A stretch of DNA of 64,000 bases, from positions 496,001 through 560,000 of the forward strand of contig NZ_JARGNB010000002.1 of the NCBI RefSeq assembly GCF_030167915.1, in the 5' to 3' direction. The position numbers and the translations under genes are program-made. Below are positions 59,971 to 64,000 of this stretch, piece after piece; within the stretch, counting starts at the first letter, position 1, and every line of letters begins with the position of its first letter. The notes beneath the pieces were generated by a model that had not been told where the DNA came from, did not search any database, and was given only the letters and a program-made list of their open reading frames with translations. Source of the stretch: Aquabacterium humicola (lineage in GTDB: Bacteria; Pseudomonadota; Gammaproteobacteria; Burkholderiales; Burkholderiaceae_C).

Positions 59971-61013
59971 TGTTCGTGAACCTGTCGCCGCCGCTGACGA
60001 AGAACCTGTCGCTGTTCGACGACGAGCCTGCAACGGCCGTCGCCCCGGCGGACGGGCAGGTCGCGCGAGTGGCGCCGGGTTCCCTCGTCGACCCGCCACC
60101 GGCGCAGAGCGCCGACCCACCGCCGGCGCAGAGCATCGAACCGCGGTCCACGCCGACGCGCGATGAGTCTTCGTTCGACGCAGCGCCTTTGACGATGCCG
60201 GCCGGCGAGCGCCTGCCGACGGCGCCCCGGGCGCCGCACCGGTCGCCGGCCCCCGAAACCCTGCACGCCGCGCTGTGGCGGGCGCACCAGCTCGGCGGCG
60301 GCCGCATCGTCACCACCGCCAGCGGCTTCGCGGCGCTCGATGCCGAGCTGCCCGGCGGCGGCTGGCCGCACCGCATGCTGACCGAGCTGCTGCTGCCGCA
60401 TCCCGGCGTCGGCGAATTGCGCCTGCTGTCGCCGGTGTTGAAGACACTGCTGGCGCCACGGCCCCCGGTGGGCGAAGCCGCCGCCGATGACGGCCGCTGC
60501 GTGATGCTGTTCGATCCGCCGGCCGCGTTGTGCGGCTGGGCGCTGGCACAGCTGGGCCTGGATGCGCGCCGGCTGGTGGTCGTGCATGGCCGCGAAGGCA
60601 CGCGCGGCGCAACCTACCTGCGGCATCTCCTGCCCAGTGCCGACGTGCTGTGGGCGCTCGAGCAGTCGCTGCGCAGCGGCCACCTGGGCGCCGCGCTGGC
60701 GTGGCTGCCGGCGCGGCTGTCGGTCGACGTGCTGCGCCGGCTGCAGCTGGCCGCGCAGGCGCACGACGGGCCGGTGTTCCTGTTCCGCGAGCCCGAAGCG
60801 CGCCACCGTCCCAGCGCGGCGCCGTTGCGGCTGTCACTGCAGCCGGCGGGCTTCGACCGCCTCGCGCTCAAGCTGCTGAAGCGTCGCGGGCCGCCGCTGC
60901 TGCAGACGCTGCAGCTGCAGCTGCCGCCGGTGCTCGAGCCCGAGCTGCGCGGCCGCACGCCGGCGCAGCTGCTGCGCCCGCAGCGCCTGGCGCGCCCGTC
61001 CGAATCCGCCTGA
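59970..61013 (+). CDS. imuA: ImuA, SOS mutagenesis protein (RecA-like)
   Basis: 347 residues as drawn. The core (about 92-330) begins ETLHAALWRAHQLGGGRIV and contains LDAELPGGGWPHRMLTELLL and VMLFDPPAALCGWALAQLG, the ImuA/SulA-like RecA fold. The N-terminal 75 residues are Pro/Ala-rich with a tandem 8-residue repeat (DPPPAQSA/DPPPAQSI). The ATG at 59970 abuts the LexA box, so either the mRNA is leaderless or the real start is later, for instance ATG 60195 (272 residues). With ImuB and DnaE2 it makes the translesion-synthesis mutasome. Confidence 0.9.
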   Translation: MFVNLSPPLTKNLSLFDDEPATAVAPADGQVARVAPGSLVDPPPAQSADPPPAQSIEPRSTPTRDESSFDAAPLTMPAGERLPTAPRAPHRSPAPETLHAALWRAHQLGGGRIVTTASGFAALDAELPGGGWPHRMLTELLLPHPGVGELRLLSPVLKTLLAPRPPVGEAAADDGRCVMLFDPPAALCGWALAQLGLDARRLVVVHGREGTRGATYLRHLLPSADVLWALEQSLRSGHLGAALAWLPARLSVDVLRRLQLAAQAHDGPVFLFREPEARHRPSAAPLRLSLQPAGFDRLALKLLKRRGPPLLQTLQLQLPPVLEPELRGRTPAQLLRPQRLARPSESA

Positions 61014-61068
61014 TCCACGGTGGCCCGATCCCCCTGCCGGACAGGCCGCTGCTCTTGAACGTCATCCC

Positions 61069-62622
61069 ATGTTGTGGATCGGTCTGCACCTGCCCTGGCT
61101 CTCGCTCGAGACCTTTCGCGCGACGCTCGTGGCCACCGATGGCCCGCCGCGTCCGATCGCCCTGGTCGCCGACGGCCGCATCGTGCAGGCAGACGAGCCC
61201 GCGCGCGCGCTCGGCATCCGCCCGGGCTTCAAGCGTGCCACCGCGCTCGCGCTGTCGGCCGAGCTGCTGCTCGGCCAGGCCGATGCGCACCGCGACGCGA
61301 TCGCGCTGCAATCGGTGGCGCAGGCGGCGCTGGCCTTCACGCCGGCAGTCACCCTGGGTGACCACGGCACGACGGTGCAGCTGGAGGTGCAATCGACCTT
61401 GCGCTACTTCGGCGGCCTGCAGAAGCTGCTCGACCGCCTGCGGCAGGCGATGGCACCGCTGGGCCATCGGCTGCAGCTGGCCACCGCGCCGACCGCGCGC
61501 GGCGCCGCGCTGCTGGCGCGCTGGCGCCCGGGCTTCGAGATCGGACCGCACAGCAGCGAGCTCGCGCAACTGTGCCGCCTGCTCGATGACGCACCGGTCT
61601 GGCTGCTCGGCCCGGGCCGGGAACACTGGGACGCTCTGCAGGGCATGGGCCTGCACACGCTGGCCGACCTGCGCGCGCTGCCGCGTTCGGGGGTTGCGCG
61701 GCGCTTCAGCCCCGAGCTGCTCGACGAGCTCGACCAGGCCCGCGGCCGCGCGCCCGAGCCGCAGCGCTGGATCGTCGCGCCGCCGCGCTTCCATGCCCGC
61801 ATCGAGCTCTTCACCCGTGCCGACCGCAGCGAGCAGGTGATCGCCGGCGCGCGTGTGCTGCTGGCGCGGCTGGTGGCCTGGGCGCAAGCCCAGCACGGCC
61901 GCATCGGCCGCTTCACGCTGGTGATGCACCATGAACGCCGCCACCGCGCGGACGACCGCACGCCGCCGATGACGATGCTTCACATCGAGCCGGCCGCCGC
62001 GTCGGCCGATGTCGCGCACCTGCAGATGCTGCTCGCCGAGCGCATCGGCCGCCTGCCGCTGGCCGCGCCGGCGCTGGAGCTCAGCGTGCATTGCGACGCG
62101 CTGGTGCCCGGCGCCGCGCCGAATGCCGAGCTGTTCCCCACCCGGGCCAGCGAACGCGCCGGCCTGACGCGCCTGATCGAACGGCTGCAGGCGCGCCTGG
62201 GTCGCGAAGCGGTGCAGTCGCTGGCGCTCGCGCGCGATCACCGCCCCGAACGCGGCACGGTGACGCGTCCGGTCGACGCCGCGCGTGCCGGAGCCGCGCC
62301 GCCGTCGGAACCCGCGATCGAACAGCGCATGGTTCAGTCCGCCGCGAATGCCGCCGCCGACGTGCTCGACCGCCCCGCGTGGCTGCTGCCCGAACCGATG
62401 CCGCTCGCCCAGCGCGACGGCCGTCCGCTGCTCGACGGCCGCCCGCTGCTGCTGCTGGCCGGCCCCGAGCGCATCGAGACCGGCTGGTGGGACGAGGGCC
62501 TCGTGCTGCGCGACTACTACGTCGCCGGCTGCGCCGACGGCACCCTGGTGTGGCTGTTCCGGCCGCGGGTGGCACCGGTCGAAGACGACGCGGTGTGGTT
62601 TCTGCAGGGGCGCTTCGGCTAA
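61069..62622 (+). CDS. imuB: ImuB, catalytically degenerate Y-family polymerase
   Basis: 517 residues. Y-family fold, starting LWIGLHLPWLSLETF where active polymerases have the first catalytic aspartate (HVDMDCF in DinB, from memory); that acid is missing, as is usual for ImuB. Palm, little-finger-like parts and the C-terminal region with RIETGWWDE and VRDYYVAG-type sequence (LVLRDYYVAGC) are present. It is thought to be the adaptor that links ImuA, DnaE2 and the beta clamp. It follows imuA by 55 bases. No dnaE2 follows; the next gene is convergent and overlaps the imuB stop. Confidence 0.94.
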   Translation: MLWIGLHLPWLSLETFRATLVATDGPPRPIALVADGRIVQADEPARALGIRPGFKRATALALSAELLLGQADAHRDAIALQSVAQAALAFTPAVTLGDHGTTVQLEVQSTLRYFGGLQKLLDRLRQAMAPLGHRLQLATAPTARGAALLARWRPGFEIGPHSSELAQLCRLLDDAPVWLLGPGREHWDALQGMGLHTLADLRALPRSGVARRFSPELLDELDQARGRAPEPQRWIVAPPRFHARIELFTRADRSEQVIAGARVLLARLVAWAQAQHGRIGRFTLVMHHERRHRADDRTPPMTMLHIEPAAASADVAHLQMLLAERIGRLPLAAPALELSVHCDALVPGAAPNAELFPTRASERAGLTRLIERLQARLGREAVQSLALARDHRPERGTVTRPVDAARAGAAPPSEPAIEQRMVQSAANAAADVLDRPAWLLPEPMPLAQRDGRPLLDGRPLLLLAGPERIETGWWDEGLVLRDYYVAGCADGTLVWLFRPRVAPVEDDAVWFLQGRFG

Positions 62623-63332
62623 CGAACAGAAGACTCGGCCAGGCCCAGCCGCACCCCCAGCGCGATGAAGAGCGCGCCGACGCCGCGCGTCAGCCACGTG
62701 GTCCAGCGCCGTGGCCCGGCGCCTTCGCGCGCCAGCTTCGCGCGCAGCGCGGCGATGACCCACGCGAAGCCCAGGTTCACCAGCGTGCCGTTGATGTTGA
62801 AGACCGCGCCCAGCACCAGGAAGGCCTGCGCCTTGTGCGCCGTGCCGGCGTCGATGAACTGCGGCACGAAGGCGAGGAAGAACAGCGCCACCTTCGGGTT
62901 CAGCGCGTTGGTCAGGAAACCCTGCAGGAAGACACGGCCGAAGCCGGCGGCCGCAGGCCGTCCGGTGGCCGCGGCCGGCGCGGCGGCCGGTTCGCCCGCG
63001 GCGGGCGTGGCGCCGGCGCCGATCGAATCCCGCGGCGGCATGCGCGTGCGCAGCATCGAGAGGCCCAGCCACACCAGGTAGGCGGCACCGATCCAGCGGA
63101 TCACGTCGAAGGCCAGCGCCGAGCCGGCCAGCAGCGCCGACAGCCCCAGCGCCGCCGCCACCGCATGCAGCGTGCAGCCGGCGCCGACGCCCAGCGCCGC
63201 GGCGGCGCCGGCACGGAAGCCGTGTGCACCGGCGCGTGCGGCGATCAGCGCGACGTCCGCGCCGGGCGTGAGGTTCAGCAGCAGGCCGGCGGCGATGAAC
63301 AGCGGCAGGTCGTGGATGCCGTCGAGCAGCAT
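62619..63332 (-). CDS. LysE/RhtB-family amino-acid exporter
   Basis: 237 residues with about six transmembrane helices. N-terminal FIAAGLLLNLTPGADVALIA is the LysE/RhtB signature and FLTNALNPKVALFFLAFVPQ the second conserved segment. It has an Ala/Pro/Gly-rich insert of about 30 residues in the middle loop. It exports an amino acid or derivative across the inner membrane; the substrate is unknown. It is 16 bases after the chromate-transporter gene, so it may share its operon, and converges with imuB. Confidence 0.92.
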   Translation of the reverse strand: MLLDGIHDLPLFIAAGLLLNLTPGADVALIAARAGAHGFRAGAAAALGVGAGCTLHAVAAALGLSALLAGSALAFDVIRWIGAAYLVWLGLSMLRTRMPPRDSIGAGATPAAGEPAAAPAAATGRPAAAGFGRVFLQGFLTNALNPKVALFFLAFVPQFIDAGTAHKAQAFLVLGAVFNINGTLVNLGFAWVIAALRAKLAREGAGPRRWTTWLTRGVGALFIALGVRLGLAESSVR

Positions 63333-63348
63333 GGGGGTCCTTCTTCGT

Positions 63349-63939
63349 TCAGCCGGTCAGCCCGGCCATGCCGGCAAGCGCGCCGGCGGCGATCAGCCAC
63401 AGCGGGCTGAGCCTGGTCCAGGTCATCGTCGCCGCCGTCGCGGCGATGACGGCCCAGGTGCCCCAGTGGCCGCGCGTCGGCGCCGTCAGCACCCAGCCGG
63501 TGGCCAGCAGGAGCCCCAGCGTCAGCGGCACCATGCCGGCGGTGAAGGCGCGCAGCACGATCGAATCGGCGCGGCGGTGGCCGAGGCGCCCGACCACCCA
63601 TGCGGTCAGCGACGAGGGCAGCATGATGCCGACCATCGTCGCGACCAGGCCCGCGAAGCCGGCGACATGCAGCCCCAGCAGGCCGACGAACAGGATGTTC
63701 GGCCCCGGCGCGGCCTGCGCGATGGCCACCGACGCGGTGAACTGCGCGTCGCCCAGCCACAGCTGCTGCTGCACGAGGTAGCGGTGCATGTCCGGCGCCG
63801 CGGTGATCGCGCCGCCGACGGCGATCATCGACAGCAGCATGAAGTGCAGCATCAGCTGCAGCAGGTCGTCCCAGCCGAGGCCGTGCAGGCCCCACAGCTC
63901 GGCCGCAGCCGCCAGGGTGCTTGCGTCCGGCCAGCTCAC
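63349..63939 (-). CDS. Chromate transporter, second half-size subunit
   Basis: 196 residues from GTG 63939, one CHR domain with about six helices: MLLSMIAVGGAITAAPDMHR, then ASVAIAQAAPGPNILFVGLL and GIMLPSSLTAWVVGRLG. This is a short-chain chromate transporter (ChrA half) that works as a pair with the upstream gene. The GTG overlaps the preceding stop (GTGA), which supports the start over a longer frame to 63972. Physiological cargo may be chromate or another anion. Confidence 0.88.
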   Translation of the reverse strand: MSWPDASTLAAAAELWGLHGLGWDDLLQLMLHFMLLSMIAVGGAITAAPDMHRYLVQQQLWLGDAQFTASVAIAQAAPGPNILFVGLLGLHVAGFAGLVATMVGIMLPSSLTAWVVGRLGHRRADSIVLRAFTAGMVPLTLGLLLATGWVLTAPTRGHWGTWAVIAATAATMTWTRLSPLWLIAAGALAGMAGLTG

Positions 63940-64000
63940 GCCGTTCTCTGCTGCGCGCGGATGCGCCACCAAGCCAGCGCCATCGACACGCTGCCCAGCC
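63936..64000 (-). CDS. Chromate transporter, first half-size subunit (3' end only)
   Basis: Only the last 21 codons are in the window: LGSVSMALAWWRIRAQQRTA then TGA at 63938-63936. The position, the four-base overlap with the next ChrA half and the hydrophobic end with a basic tail suggest the paired chromate-transporter half. The identification is mainly from context. Confidence 0.55.
   Translation of the reverse strand, partial: LGSVSMALAWWRIRAQQRTA

Overview
This is a very GC-rich (by eye about 70% GC), densely coded chromosomal stretch. The gene content (Burkholderiales-type GlnRS, purD-hemF-rsfS-rlmH-maf-rng housekeeping cluster, imuA-imuB mutagenesis genes, aerobic HemF, several LytS/LytTR pairs) suggests a motile betaproteobacterium of the order Burkholderiales, perhaps the Rubrivivax/Leptothrix/Methylibium group. 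That placement is an inference from gene content, not from a marker phylogeny. I see no tRNA, rRNA, CRISPR array, insertion sequence, prophage or replication origin. No gap between called genes exceeds 300 bases. The largest are about 279 bases (17281-17559), 225 bases (5024-5248, between divergent glnS and a hybrid kinase) and 185 bases (20965-21149, an AT-rich promoter island).

Layout. 1-11117: two LytS/LytTR two-component pairs. One leads into an FAD oxidoreductase and the other follows a small membrane protein. glnS and a large hybrid kinase lie between them. 11300-15953 (minus): a five-gene Lol-like export operon (TPR-like periplasmic protein, ABC ATPase, FtsX-type permease, LolA-fold protein, outer-membrane protein). 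16127-18045: ECF sigma with a cupin anti-sigma, and an SRPBCC protein. 18047-20964: a Cache hybrid kinase coupled to a response regulator with an N-terminal MerR-type helix-turn-helix. 21075-33781: a chemosensory operon behind an exact sigma-28 (FliA) promoter, in the order MCP-like protein, cheY, STAS, cheA, mcp, cheW, cheR, cheB, REC-EAL phosphodiesterase, and then a hybrid kinase. 33859-37741: two related envelope proteins, a HerA-like ATPase and an N-formylglutamate amidohydrolase. 37881-48800: yebC-purD-hemF, rsfS-rlmH, a large hybrid kinase, maf-rng and a stand-alone TOPRIM protein. 48788-59827: miscellaneous metabolism and envelope genes (GNAT, LysR, CAP, FAD protein, Tam, aldo/keto reductase, AhpD-like, phospholipase D, MsbA-like). 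59951-62622: LexA-controlled imuA-imuB. 62619-64000: LysE-type exporter and chromate-transporter halves.

How it works together. The window is dominated by signal transduction: four multi-domain hybrid kinases and one complete chemosensory system. The most interesting unit is the chemosensory operon. Its CheA carries two tandem 24-residue motifs like those of the c-di-GMP-binding MshEN domain. Its first gene combines an MCP signalling tip with a CheZ-like FQDxxxQ motif and an acidic/aromatic tail. Its last gene of the coupled run is a c-di-GMP phosphodiesterase with all recognisable catalytic residues. Together these suggest a chemosensory array in two-way communication with c-di-GMP, with a built-in phosphatase in place of a separate CheZ.
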